Below are positions 8,796 to 17,639 of a stretch of DNA of 53,437 nt, in pieces. The notes below the pieces were generated by a model. The model searched no databases. It saw only the letters and a list, made by a program, of their open reading frames with translations, and was not told where the DNA came from. The stretch is from Staphylococcus simulans. GTDB taxonomy: Bacteria; Bacillota; Bacilli; Staphylococcales; Staphylococcaceae. Location: positions 1-53,437 of the forward strand of contig NZ_PZGG01000012.1 in the NCBI RefSeq assembly GCF_003043455.1, in the 5' to 3' direction. Each line of letters starts with the position of its first letter. The stretch's first letter is position 1. The translations under genes were made by a program, and so were the position numbers.

Positions 8796-10018
8796 TATCG
8801 CTCAACTCCTGCATCCGACGTTTGTTCGTGATCCATTTCAACCGGTGCTTCTTTAATACCTGCTGCTTCATTTGCTTCAGCTTCTTGTTGCGCTTCTTCA
8901 GCACCTTCACCCCAAATGCTGTCATATACAATATCTACTAAGTTTGCACGCGTGATTAAGCCCACTAATGTGTCGTGGTCATCAACTACCGGCACGTTAC
9001 GAACGTTACGTTTTAAAATCGTACGTACAGTATCTTGTAATTTACTGTTGACGTTAACGCGATAAATGTCACGTTGCATTGTATCAATCAGTTCTTTGCC
9101 TGCACGTAGACCTTGGTTGATGTCTTCAATATCCATGTAACCTAAGAATCTGTCTTGATTAGTTACCACAAAGATTGTATCGATACGATGACGACGCATT
9201 ACATCAACCGCATGGTTTAATGAATCATCTGCACGTACTGTAATTGGTTTAATCATCGCATCTTGTACTGTACGCATATTCGGACGATCTTGAATTAAAC
9301 GGTTTTGACCGATGAAATCACGTACGAAGTCGTTTGCTGGATGACGTAAAATATTATCTGGTGTATCAAATTGAACGACTTTACCTTCTGACATAATACA
9401 AATCTTATCTGCAAGTTTAATTGCTTCATCCATATCATGTGTTACGAAGATAAATGTCTTACCTAATTTTCGTTGTAGTTCTTTGACTAAGTCTTGTAAT
9501 GTATCACGTGTAATCGGGTCTAATGCGCCGAACGGTTCGTCCATTAAAATGATGTCTTGTTCAGCTGCTAATGCACGTACTACCCCGATACGTTGTTGTT
9601 GTCCGCCTGATAATTCAGATGGATAACGGTCTAAGTATTCTTCAGGCAAGTCAACCAATTTAATTAACTCACGTGCTTTTTTATCTTTCTTTTCTTCTGG
9701 CCATTTTAATAATTTTGGAACCAGAACGATATTTTCTTTGATTGTCATGTGCGGCATTAAGCCGATTTGTTGAATCACATAACCGATACTACGGCGTAAT
9801 TCTACCGCATTCATCTTTCTGATGTCTTTGTCATCAATCGTGATTTGTCCTTTCGTTGCTTCAATCATACGATTGATCATACGTAAAGCAGTTGTTTTAC
9901 CACTACCACTTGTACCAATAAATGCAACAAATTCCCCTGATTGAATATCAAGCGAGATATCATCTACCGCTTTTTTACCTCCAGGGTAAACCTTAGATAA
10001 ATTCTTAATACTAAGCAT
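8795..10018 (-). CDS. opuCA: Osmoprotectant ABC transporter ATPase OpuCA
   Basis: ATPase subunit, 407 aa. Walker A GTSGSGKTT near residue 35, Q-loop, signature LSGGQQQR near 137, Walker B ILMDEP and switch His in FVTHDMDEA. Two CBS domains (about 255-370) follow; in the OpuA/OpuC family these sense ionic strength or bind nucleotides such as c-di-AMP. The C-terminal acidic tail is rich in Glu and Ala. First gene of opuCABCD; a 466-bp untranslated region with palindromes lies upstream. Confidence 0.94.
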   Translation of the reverse strand: MLSIKNLSKVYPGGKKAVDDISLDIQSGEFVAFIGTSGSGKTTALRMINRMIEATKGQITIDDKDIRKMNAVELRRSIGYVIQQIGLMPHMTIKENIVLVPKLLKWPEEKKDKKARELIKLVDLPEEYLDRYPSELSGGQQQRIGVVRALAAEQDIILMDEPFGALDPITRDTLQDLVKELQRKLGKTFIFVTHDMDEAIKLADKICIMSEGKVVQFDTPDNILRHPANDFVRDFIGQNRLIQDRPNMRTVQDAMIKPITVRADDSLNHAVDVMRRHRIDTIFVVTNQDRFLGYMDIEDINQGLRAGKELIDTMQRDIYRVNVNSKLQDTVRTILKRNVRNVPVVDDHDTLVGLITRANLVDIVYDSIWGEGAEEAQQEAEANEAAGIKEAPVEMDHEQTSDAGVER

Positions 10019-10484
10019 TAAAGTAATTCCTTTCTTTATCGAATTTGTTTAAGCCTAAGTAAGTTCTAAGTTGTGATTCAAGAACAGTCTGTCTATCGTT
10101 CTCTGTACACACCCTAAAAGCAGTCAATAAAAAAATCACTTGCCCAATGTTTCAATAACTTAACGGATAAGTTCCTAAACAAAGTCGCAAATGACTTGTT
10201 AATTGCTTTAGATTCGGTTGCGCTGCAACCTTCACCTCAACTACGTTATAATACAGCGCTGTTCAACAGTGTCTGTTCTTTTGCTCAATACAATAAAATT
10301 TAAATTGTATCTTCGACTTACTTGATTAATAGTGTACTTTATAATTATAACACAAACTAAACTATTTGGTCGGATTAATCGCAAAATTTTTTGAAAAAGA
10401 TTTACATATTTTGTGTTTTTCATAATTTAGGGACGATTAATCCAATATTTAATTCCTCTCGCGTAACTTAATTACTTAAAACGA
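10019..10484 (-). promoter_or_regulatory. opuC control region: extended -10 and palindromes
   Basis: No gene. On the minus strand TGTTATAAT (plus 10344-10352) is an extended -10 without a good -35; it would give a leader of about 320 nt. The -10 lies in the 12-bp palindrome TTATAATTATAA (10339-10350). GATTAATC occurs at 10373-10380 and 10436-10443 within inverted copies of GGATTAATCG, and GATTAAT again at 10324. The leader holds ATACAAT/ATTGTAT (10288-10310), AACAG/CTGTT (10265-10277), ACAGCGCTGT (10253-10262) and GGTTGC/GCAACC (10216-10230). Binding proteins are unknown. Confidence 0.45.
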
Positions 10485-11081
10485 CTAATCATTCATACCT
10501 TTACCAGCCAATATTTGCGCTTTGTATTTATCAACACGTGCTTTCCTAGTAGCTTCACGTTTAGCTTGACCGATGAAATACATATACTGGCGTTGACGTC
10601 CCGGAGTAAGCTTGTTAAATGCTTCATTTAATTGTTCATCCGCTTCTAACGCTTCTCTTAATTCCTGCGGCATGTCATACTCCTCAGTCTTTTTCATTTC
10701 GATCTTTTTACCTGCCCGTTCAATTTCCACTGCTTCATTTACATAAGCTAAAATCATTTCTGATTCTGCTTCGATTTGATCAAGCGACGTAAAACGTAAT
10801 TGTCTTGCTGCTTGAACATTTTTAGTTTGCTGAATCAGCTTATGTTCTGAATCTTTCATTAAAGCACCCTTGTGAAACAACAACGCACAATAGTCTTTAA
10901 ATCCATGAATCAACACCACATTCTTTCCATTCAAGGTATAACAAGGATGCATCCATTTATAATCTTCTTCTAAGTCTTTATTTTGAAAAATAATGTCACG
11001 TAATGCTTTATACTCATCATGCCACGCTTGCGCACGTGCGAAATACGCGTCTGCTTTATCATTTATTCTGTTCTTTGTCAT
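10485..11081 (-). CDS. YdeI-like protein (DUF1801 plus OmdA domain)
   Basis: Cytoplasmic 198-aa protein. Residues about 20-120 match the DUF1801/YdhG fold (WMHPCYTLNGKNVVLIHGFKDYCALLFHKGALM), and the C-terminal part (130-190) has the YdeI/OmpD-associated pattern with PQELREALEADEQLNEAFNKLTPGRQR-type sequence and a basic end. The same architecture is called YdeI in Bacillus, where it has no firm biochemical role. GGAG precedes ATG. It is monocistronic, divergent from the amino-acid permease. Confidence 0.82.
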   Translation of the reverse strand: MTKNRINDKADAYFARAQAWHDEYKALRDIIFQNKDLEEDYKWMHPCYTLNGKNVVLIHGFKDYCALLFHKGALMKDSEHKLIQQTKNVQAARQLRFTSLDQIEAESEMILAYVNEAVEIERAGKKIEMKKTEEYDMPQELREALEADEQLNEAFNKLTPGRQRQYMYFIGQAKREATRKARVDKYKAQILAGKGMND

Positions 11082-11429
11082 TGTTGTACTCCTTTTTTAT
11101 TGGCTTAATATACCATAGCCATTTAAGTGAATTTCTAATCCACAATTTTACACTTTTTGTATTCTAAAACACTCTTTCACTTATATTGCCCTTTTTTCTT
11201 GTTCATTCCTGAGTTGCCATTGATTGTCTTCCTTATAACTGGTAATTTTCTAGTAATAACAACGATTTTTTACGTTTCCAAAATGCATAATCATCGAACG
11301 CTATAAAATTATGAAGTGCGTAATGACGCTTTCAAACAAATTATCACTTCTAATGATTATACAAAAATTGTTTATATAACGTATTTTCATGCATTTTCAT
11401 TTATAAGTTATAAACCTGTCCTTTTCCTG
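11082..11429. other. Divergent intergenic region, no gene seen
   Basis: About 350 bp of AT-rich sequence between the YdeI-like gene and the permease promoter. I see no convincing ORF or RNA. A weak cre-like element (TGAAAGCGTCATTA on the minus strand, 11321-11334) differs from consensus at two positions. Confidence 0.4.
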
Positions 11430-11457
11430 TTGACCTCATCTGAATTTTCCGTATAAT
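11430..11457 (+). promoter_or_regulatory. Promoter of amino-acid permease
   Basis: TTGACC (11430-11435) and TATAAT (11452-11457) separated by 16 nt, giving a leader of about 95 nt before the permease ATG. Confidence 0.65.
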
Positions 11458-11557
11458 GTTCTATCATGAGTTAGGTTTGCCTTATATAAAATGACGCAAG
11501 CTTATTTTGCTTTACAAATAAAAGAGAGCATCTTCTCTGAAACTTAGGAGTTTTACT

Positions 11558-13192
11558 ATGAAACAAACTAAAAGTGGTAAAATCAGCCTGTCACAGCTTG
11601 TTTTACTTGGACTTGGTTCATTAATCGGTTCAGGTTGGCTGTTTGGGGCATGGGAAGCCTCATCTGTCGCAGGTCCTGCAGCAATCTTTTCATGGGTGAT
11701 TGGTTTCATCATCATCAGTTTAGTCGCATATAACTATATAGAAGTCGCGACAATGCTGCCGCAATCAGGCGGGATGAGCAACTATGCACAATATACACAC
11801 GGTTCATTACTGGGCTTTATCGCTTCTTGGGCAAACTGGGTTGCCTTAGTTACGATTATCCCAATTGAAGCCGTATCTGCCGTACAATACATGAGTTCTT
11901 GGCCATGGGAGTGGGCAAAGTTTACAAGTGTTCTGATGAAAGACGGCACAATTAGTAACATTGGTTTATTGGCTGTTTATGTCATAATCATTATCTTTTC
12001 ACTGTTAAACTATTGGTCAGTGAAGGTACTTACATCTTTCACAAGTTTAATCTCATTCTTTAAACTAGGTGTACCGACATTAACAGTTATCTTATTACTA
12101 TTATCAGGGTTCCATCCAGGAAACTATGGTCATTCATTAAGCAGTTTCATTCCTTATGGGACTGCACCGATATTTGCGGCGGTTACAGTATCTGGAATCA
12201 TCTTTTCATTCAACGCTTTCCAAACAATTATTAACATGGGTGCTGAGATTGAAAAGCCAGAGAAAAACATTTTACGTGGTATCGTGATTTGTCTATCATT
12301 AACTGCCTTATTATATGTCGTTCTGCAAAGCGTCTTTATTACATCTATGCCAGAAGGTATGGTCGCTGATAAAGGTTGGAAAGGAATTCAATTCAACTCA
12401 CCTTTCGCCGACTTAGCCATCTTATTAAATCTGAATTGGCTAGCGATTTTATTATACATTGAAGCATTCGTTTCACCATTTGGTACAGGGGTCTCATTCG
12501 TCGCTTCAACAGGCCGTGTATTAAGCGCTATGGAGAAAAATGGACATATTCCTAAAATTTTAGGCCGCATCAATAAACAATATAATATTCCACGAGTGGC
12601 GATTATTGTCAATGCCATTCTAGCAATGGTTATGGTGACGTTATTCAGATCTTGGGGTACACTGGCAACCGTTATCGCAACATCAACGCTCGTTGCTTAT
12701 TTAACTGGTCCGACGACTGCGATGGCTTTAAGAAAGATGGGACCAAAACTTCATCGACCATTTAAAGCACGCTTCTTAAAGATTGCAGCGCCTTTATCTT
12801 TCGTCTTAACGTCACTTGCGATTTATTGGGCCATGTGGCCGACGACTGCTAAAGTTATCTTTATTATTATTCTAGGTTTACCAATGTACTTCTTTTATGA
12901 ATACAAATTAAACTGGGAAAATACCCGTAATCAATTACGCGGCAGTCTATGGTTGATTATCTATTTACTGGTACTTTCTGGATTATCCTTTATCGGCAGT
13001 AAAGACTTTAACGGTATCAACTGGATTCATTATCCATATGACTTTATAGTCATTATTATCGTCGCTTTAGTCTTTTATAAAATCGGTATCGGCAGTTACT
13101 TCGAAAGTAAGTACTATAAAAATGCGGTTGAAATCAATCAAACTTTAGAAAAAGACATTTCAGACCAAGCGAATACTAAAACTTCATCATAA
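11558..13192 (+). CDS. APC-superfamily amino-acid permease
   Basis: Membrane transporter, 544 aa with about 12-14 hydrophobic segments. The N-terminal helix 1 motif LGLGSLIGSGWLFG is the unwound substrate-binding segment of the APC superfamily, and EVATMLPQSGGMSNYAQ is the helix-2/3 consensus. Substrate is not deducible; amino acid or polyamine uptake or exchange is expected. TTAGGAG precedes ATG 11558. Single gene with its own promoter and strong terminator. The C-terminal about 40 residues are hydrophilic. Confidence 0.88.
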   Translation: MKQTKSGKISLSQLVLLGLGSLIGSGWLFGAWEASSVAGPAAIFSWVIGFIIISLVAYNYIEVATMLPQSGGMSNYAQYTHGSLLGFIASWANWVALVTIIPIEAVSAVQYMSSWPWEWAKFTSVLMKDGTISNIGLLAVYVIIIIFSLLNYWSVKVLTSFTSLISFFKLGVPTLTVILLLLSGFHPGNYGHSLSSFIPYGTAPIFAAVTVSGIIFSFNAFQTIINMGAEIEKPEKNILRGIVICLSLTALLYVVLQSVFITSMPEGMVADKGWKGIQFNSPFADLAILLNLNWLAILLYIEAFVSPFGTGVSFVASTGRVLSAMEKNGHIPKILGRINKQYNIPRVAIIVNAILAMVMVTLFRSWGTLATVIATSTLVAYLTGPTTAMALRKMGPKLHRPFKARFLKIAAPLSFVLTSLAIYWAMWPTTAKVIFIIILGLPMYFFYEYKLNWENTRNQLRGSLWLIIYLLVLSGLSFIGSKDFNGINWIHYPYDFIVIIIVALVFYKIGIGSYFESKYYKNAVEINQTLEKDISDQANTKTSS

Positions 13193-13202
13193 ATACTAAT
13201 TA

Positions 13203-13246
13203 GAAACAGCTGAACAGATATTATATCTCTCAGCTGTTTCTTTTTT
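13203..13246 (+). terminator. Intrinsic terminator of amino-acid permease
   Basis: Perfect 11-bp stem GAAACAGCTGA / TCAGCTGTTTC, with an inner AGATAT/ATATCT pairing, followed by TTTTTT. Confidence 0.92.
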
Positions 13247-13276
13247 GTGCTATGTTAGAGGAAAGGAGCGAGTACG

Positions 13277-14656
13277 ATGACATCTATAACAAGACATACC
13301 AAAGCTGGTACGATTATCGGTCAACTTGAACAGCACTGTGAAACGTATTTTGGCATTCCCTATGCTTATCCACCTATTCACGACAGACGTTTTAAACATG
13401 CAGAATTATTAACAAACTGGCCAGAACCTTTGCATGCAGATCAATTTAAAGCAGTTCCGCCCCAACCGTTTAATAAATTAGAAGCATTCTTCTCTACAAA
13501 GCCTGAAGATACACAAGTACCTAAAATCGAAAACCAAAGTGAAGATTGTTTATATTTAAATATTTGGAAACCCGTCACTAATTCTCCTAAAAAGAAATTA
13601 CCTGTCATGATTTGGTTTTATGGCGGAGGTTACCTCAATGGTCACGGTTCTGCAGAACTTTATAATCCTCAAACATTCGCTGAACATGCCCAAGTCATTG
13701 TCATTACTTCCAACTATCGCTTAGGTGCACTCGGCTATTTAAATTTCAAAGCCATTAACGAGACATACGATATGAACTGCGGCTTATCCGATCAAGTTAC
13801 CGTCTTGTTGTGGGTCAAACAGTTCATTGAAGATTTTGATGGAGATTCTAACAATATTACCTTGTGCGGACAATCTGCAGGCGCCATGAGTATTCAAGCA
13901 CTAATGCTTCTAAAAGCAGCACAACCTCTCTTTCATAAAGCAGTGTTAATGAGTGGTACTTTGCGCTTTGATGAGATAGAACATAGTCAAAGCACTGCAC
14001 AACATTTTTTAAACACAGTCACAAAACTTTATAACACCACAGACTTAGCTACACTTTCAACACATCAAATGATGCATGCGATGGAAGAAGATTTAATACA
14101 ATATGGACCCTCTAAAGGATTAGAATTGATTTACAGTCCAGTTTTTGATGAAACAACTATGGTAGATTCTATCCCTGACAAGTGGCCTGTGTTAGTTGGC
14201 TTCACTGAACAAGAAGGCGATTGTTATATTCGAAATGAATCACGCAAGTTAGCACCTGAGCGCTTTTTAGAAGTAATGAATCATAACGATATAACCGTCG
14301 ATACGGCTGCCTTTGATATCACAACGGGCAAAGGTCAGTCTGAAGCAATTACGTATTATGAATTTAAACAACCTGCTTTACGTTGGTTAGATCATTATCA
14401 ATATACACAGAAATGGCTCTATTGTTTTAATTGGTCACTCCCAGCATCTCAAAATTTTAAAACACCTTATCATATTTTAGATGTCATTTTTTGGTTTGGT
14501 CATACTAATATTTTACAGGCACATCACCTTCCATTAGAACATCATACGCAAGCTTTAATGAATCAAATGATGAACACACTCGAAAAGTTTGTGACAGAAG
14601 GTTATGTGGATTGGCCTATTTATACAACAAGTGAAGATTCTTATATTTTTGAATAA
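13277..14656 (+). CDS. Type-B carboxylesterase (PnbA-like)
   Basis: Cytoplasmic alpha/beta-hydrolase of 459 aa in the carboxylesterase/para-nitrobenzyl esterase family. Seen: FGIPYAYPP near the N-terminus, the EDCLYLNIW signature (residues about 90-98), oxyanion motif WFYGGGYLNG, and the nucleophile elbow GQSAGAMS with Ser near residue 199; the catalytic Glu probably lies in GFTEQEGD and the His in the C-terminal FWFGHTN region. Natural substrate unknown; it is slightly shorter than B. subtilis PnbA. AAAGGAG precedes ATG. It may be read partly from the permease operon but a terminator intervenes. Confidence 0.88.
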   Translation: MTSITRHTKAGTIIGQLEQHCETYFGIPYAYPPIHDRRFKHAELLTNWPEPLHADQFKAVPPQPFNKLEAFFSTKPEDTQVPKIENQSEDCLYLNIWKPVTNSPKKKLPVMIWFYGGGYLNGHGSAELYNPQTFAEHAQVIVITSNYRLGALGYLNFKAINETYDMNCGLSDQVTVLLWVKQFIEDFDGDSNNITLCGQSAGAMSIQALMLLKAAQPLFHKAVLMSGTLRFDEIEHSQSTAQHFLNTVTKLYNTTDLATLSTHQMMHAMEEDLIQYGPSKGLELIYSPVFDETTMVDSIPDKWPVLVGFTEQEGDCYIRNESRKLAPERFLEVMNHNDITVDTAAFDITTGKGQSEAITYYEFKQPALRWLDHYQYTQKWLYCFNWSLPASQNFKTPYHILDVIFWFGHTNILQAHHLPLEHHTQALMNQMMNTLEKFVTEGYVDWPIYTTSEDSYIFE

Positions 14657-14661
14657 AAAAT

Positions 14662-14691
14662 ACGCTTAACCCAGAGATTTGGATTAAGCGT
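14662..14691. terminator. Bidirectional terminator, carboxylesterase / MFS
   Basis: ACGCTTAA / TTAAGCGT stem extended by CC/GG pairs, with T-rich flanks on both strands (TTTTGTTT on plus, ATTTTTTATT on minus), between convergent genes. Confidence 0.85.
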
Positions 14692-14696
14692 TTTGT

Positions 14697-15860
14697 TTAT
14701 ATTTGCGGTTTTTGTGTTTGTTTAATACTTAAGACGATGAATACAATCGCGATACCTAAGATACTTGAACTATATGCGACTGCATGAACGCCGATATTTG
14801 AGACGATTAAACCGCCGATCATACCGCCCGCTGCGATACCTGCGTTTAAGCTAGACATATTCCAGCTGAGCACTTGGCTCGCATCACCTTTCACATGGTC
14901 AATCAAACCACTTTGTACGGCTGGGTTAGTACTCCATTCCATGATATTCCATATAAAGATGATCAAAACAATCACAATAGAATTCGTAATAAACCAGTTC
15001 ACTGCAGCTAAAGATATCGTAAACGCAACAGCTGCGATTAATAACCAAGTTTTACTGGTTAATTTATCTGCAAGGAAGCCTCCCATGGATGTACCTAATG
15101 TTCCGGCAATACCATTCACTAATAAGATAATAGAGACAAATTGAATGTCATAACCATTCGTCAGCATTAACGGATTGATATAAACAAAGGTAATTGAATT
15201 CGCTGTCAGCAACATAAAGGTCACTGCGAGATATTTGATAATCTCTGCACGATTTAAAATTTTGTAGTGTGATGATGTATTAGTTGTATCACCTGACACA
15301 GCTGATAATTCAGCAGGTGTCGGCAAGTAACGCATCATTAAGAAAGCAGCTAAGATACTAACCACGATAATGAACACGAACGTTGCACGCCAACCGAGCC
15401 ATCCGCCAAGCATGGTACCAATCGGCACGCCGAAAACATTGGCACCGCTGAATCCTGAATACACAATCCCAATCATTTTACCGCGGTTCTGCGGTGCCGT
15501 CAGCATAGCTGTCAACGCTAAAATTTTAACGATAATCAAAGCTGCAGCTGCTGAAGAAATAATACGACCGATAATCAATAAAGTGAAATTTGGCGATACT
15601 GCGATTAATGCATTACCGAAGACAAAGACTGCGATTGTCCAAAGCAATACGGTCTTTGCGCTGAAACGATTAGTTACTTTGACTAAAATCGGACCGCACA
15701 CGGCGAAAGTGACTGCGTATAACGTCACTAATTGGCCTATCCATGCTTCAGAAACATGTAAATCCGCGCTCATTAAGTTCATAATTCCAGCTACCATCAT
15801 TTCGACCATACCGACAATAAATACACTAATGATAAACGTCACAATTCTCATGGCTGACAT
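14697..15860 (-). CDS. MFS transporter, DHA1 family (AraJ/PbuE-like)
   Basis: Twelve-helix proton antiporter-type exporter, 387 aa. Helix 1 has VFIVGMVEMMVAGIM, typical for AraJ/YdhP/PbuE-like DHA1 members, the loop-2/3 motif A region is VKVTNRFSAKTVL, and motif C-like GYSGFSGANVFGVPIG-type sequence (VYSGFSGANVFGVPIG) lies near residues 130-145. Likely substrates in this branch are purines, sugars or drugs; none can be assigned here. GAGGAGG precedes ATG. Monocistronic. Confidence 0.85.
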   Translation of the reverse strand: MSAMRIVTFIISVFIVGMVEMMVAGIMNLMSADLHVSEAWIGQLVTLYAVTFAVCGPILVKVTNRFSAKTVLLWTIAVFVFGNALIAVSPNFTLLIIGRIISSAAAALIIVKILALTAMLTAPQNRGKMIGIVYSGFSGANVFGVPIGTMLGGWLGWRATFVFIIVVSILAAFLMMRYLPTPAELSAVSGDTTNTSSHYKILNRAEIIKYLAVTFMLLTANSITFVYINPLMLTNGYDIQFVSIILLVNGIAGTLGTSMGGFLADKLTSKTWLLIAAVAFTISLAAVNWFITNSIVIVLIIFIWNIMEWSTNPAVQSGLIDHVKGDASQVLSWNMSSLNAGIAAGGMIGGLIVSNIGVHAVAYSSSILGIAIVFIVLSIKQTQKPQI

Positions 15861-15973
15861 TCTCTTTGCCTCCTCTCTTTTATATGTAAAATTAATATTT
15901 TCAACCTTTCCATTATAGTTGAATTGAAATCAAAATGTAAGTAGATAAATTTATTTTCTGTTATTCGTTAAAA

Positions 15974-16021
15974 AACAGAGCTGTAAAGCAGAAATGGATT
16001 TTCCAGCTTTACAGCTCTGTT
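15974..16021 (-). terminator. Intrinsic terminator of fetAB-like operon
   Basis: Perfect 16-bp stem (AACAGAGCTGTAAAGC and complement) with a TTTTT tail on the minus strand, directly after the fetB-like stop. Confidence 0.9.
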
Positions 16022-16030
16022 TATCTAAAA

Positions 16031-16810
16031 TTAGTTATCATCGTCTTCATCTTCCATCATACTGCCGATGAGTTGATGACGATGGTTAAAGAATTGTTTG
16101 TAGCTTAAATATGTTGCGATGAGTGCTGTCGTGATTGTCGCAGTGGTATGGATAAAGACAACTAATAGTTGGAATTTGATGGCTTGAAGCGGATCTACAC
16201 CACTAATAATCATACCTGTCATCATCCCTGGAATAGAAACTAAACCATATGTTTTTACTGAGTCAATCGTTGGGACAATCGCAAGTTTAATACTTTCTCT
16301 TACTGCTGATTTAGATGCTAACTTCGGTGTTGCGGCTAACGCAAGTTTACATTCGATTGTGCCGTATTCTTTCACAAAGGCACGATCTAAGTTTTGATAT
16401 GCGAGGTTAATCGCGATTAATCCGTTATTCGCAAGCATCCCTGCGATTGGAATCAATTCGTTGCCGGTAAATTTAATAGCACCGACAAAAACAATAACCG
16501 CTAATGGAATTGCTGTACCGATAAAGATAGATACAAATGAAATCCAAAAGACATGGTGCATCACTTTAGACGCACGACTGATGGTATTCCATGACGCATT
16601 AATAATAATGATTAATACGAATAAAATTAAAATCCAAGGTTCATCCAAATCAAATATAAAATGCAGAATGTAACCTAAGATGACTAACTGAATCACTGCA
16701 CGAATCGATGCGATGATTAAATCTTTCGCTATATTCAATTTCTCTTTAATAGAGACTGCAATAGGGATAATTAATAACAGTGCCGTTAAGGCTAAGGCTG
16801 TTGTACTCAT
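16031..16810 (-). CDS. fetB: FetB-like ABC transporter permease (UPF0014)
   Basis: Integral membrane protein of 259 aa with about seven hydrophobic segments, in the UPF0014/YbbM (FetB) family. Diagnostic segments include the IPIAGMLANNGLIAINLAYQ run (near 118-137) and GLVSIPGMMTGMIISGVDPLQA (near 188-209). In E. coli FetAB exports iron and raises peroxide tolerance; in Bacillales the substrate is less clear. The acidic C-terminus (EDEDDDN) may bind metal. It overlaps the ATPase gene by 4 nt. Confidence 0.86.
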   Translation of the reverse strand: MSTTALALTALLLIIPIAVSIKEKLNIAKDLIIASIRAVIQLVILGYILHFIFDLDEPWILILFVLIIIINASWNTISRASKVMHHVFWISFVSIFIGTAIPLAVIVFVGAIKFTGNELIPIAGMLANNGLIAINLAYQNLDRAFVKEYGTIECKLALAATPKLASKSAVRESIKLAIVPTIDSVKTYGLVSIPGMMTGMIISGVDPLQAIKFQLLVVFIHTTATITTALIATYLSYKQFFNHRHQLIGSMMEDEDDDN

Positions 16811-17475
16811 ACATCAATTACCCCTTTCTTATCTTTATTGACTTTGCCGTCAACTATGTCTACGCGACGGTCAAAGTGTGACATACTTTGGTCATAGCTA
16901 TGAGTAATCCACATAATCGATACTCCTTCATTTTTCGCTAAACCAAAGATGACATCTTCTGCTTTCTCAGTATTATCCGCATCTAATGCACTTGTAGCTT
17001 CATCTAATAATAAAACATCAGGTATGTACATCAACTGACGTGCTAAACAGATACGCTGACGTTCTCCTCCGGATAAAAACTCAACGTTTGTGTCTAAATC
17101 ATAATGACCTAACCCAAACTCTGATAACAATTTTAACGCTCTATCCTTATCGAACTTGTCATTTCGTGCAATAGAAGGAAACGCTAAATTTTCTCCAATT
17201 GTACGATCGAATAAATCTGTCTCTTGCGGCATATAACTGATACGTTGACGTAATGTTTCCGGCTCATACGCATCGTATTCTTTGCCGTTATAATACATAT
17301 GTCCGCTCGTCGGACTGATTAAATTACACAACAAATGAAACAGCGTACTTTTCCCGCTGCCGGATGGTCCTACAACTGCGATTTTTTCGCCTTTTTTAAC
17401 CGTTAAATCTAAATGGTCAATAATCAGACGTTTATCCGCTTTGTAGCACACATCTTTTAATTCTAAAATCGCCAT
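16807..17475 (-). CDS. fetA: FetA-like ABC transporter ATPase
   Basis: ATP-binding subunit, 222 aa from the chosen start. Walker A GPSGSGKST near residue 37, signature LSGGERQR near 133, Walker B LLLDEATSALD and switch His in WITHSYDQ. I use ATG 17475 because AAAGGAG lies 7 nt upstream; an in-frame TTG at 17496 lacks a ribosome site. Paired with the UPF0014 permease, as in E. coli ybbLM/fetAB. A small inverted repeat GATGA/TCATC (17505-17520) lies in the leader. Confidence 0.88.
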   Translation of the reverse strand: MAILELKDVCYKADKRLIIDHLDLTVKKGEKIAVVGPSGSGKSTLFHLLCNLISPTSGHMYYNGKEYDAYEPETLRQRISYMPQETDLFDRTIGENLAFPSIARNDKFDKDRALKLLSEFGLGHYDLDTNVEFLSGGERQRICLARQLMYIPDVLLLDEATSALDADNTEKAEDVIFGLAKNEGVSIMWITHSYDQSMSHFDRRVDIVDGKVNKDKKGVIDV

Positions 17476-17595
17476 ACTACTGCTCCTTTTCTTCAATCTA
17501 GAGAGATGACATGATTCATCACCTTACTATTCCCTTTCTTATACAATTTAACATATTTCAATTTTTAAAAATATGACAATTATCTAAGTATAGTA

Positions 17596-17626
17596 CAAAA
17601 ACACTGACCTTTTACTCAGCCAGTGT
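17596..17626 (-). terminator. Probable terminator of first CPBP gene
   Basis: ACACTG / CAGTGT stem followed on the minus strand by TTTTTG; short stem, so moderate support. Confidence 0.55.
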
Positions 17627-17639
17627 TCATGGATATCTG

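Noticed and set aside
10090..10135. Sigma-B-like promoter (GGGTGT) ahead of opuCA
   Set aside because: No matching GTTTAA at the right distance; similarity is to the -10 only.
11321..11334. cre-like element ahead of the amino-acid permease
   Set aside because: Two mismatches and 100 bp from the promoter; noted only in the intergenic entry.
15370..15918. 182-aa plus-strand frame opposite the DHA1 MFS gene
   Set aside because: Same explanation: a shadow of a membrane-protein gene on the other strand, with low-complexity Ile/Asn/Pro composition.
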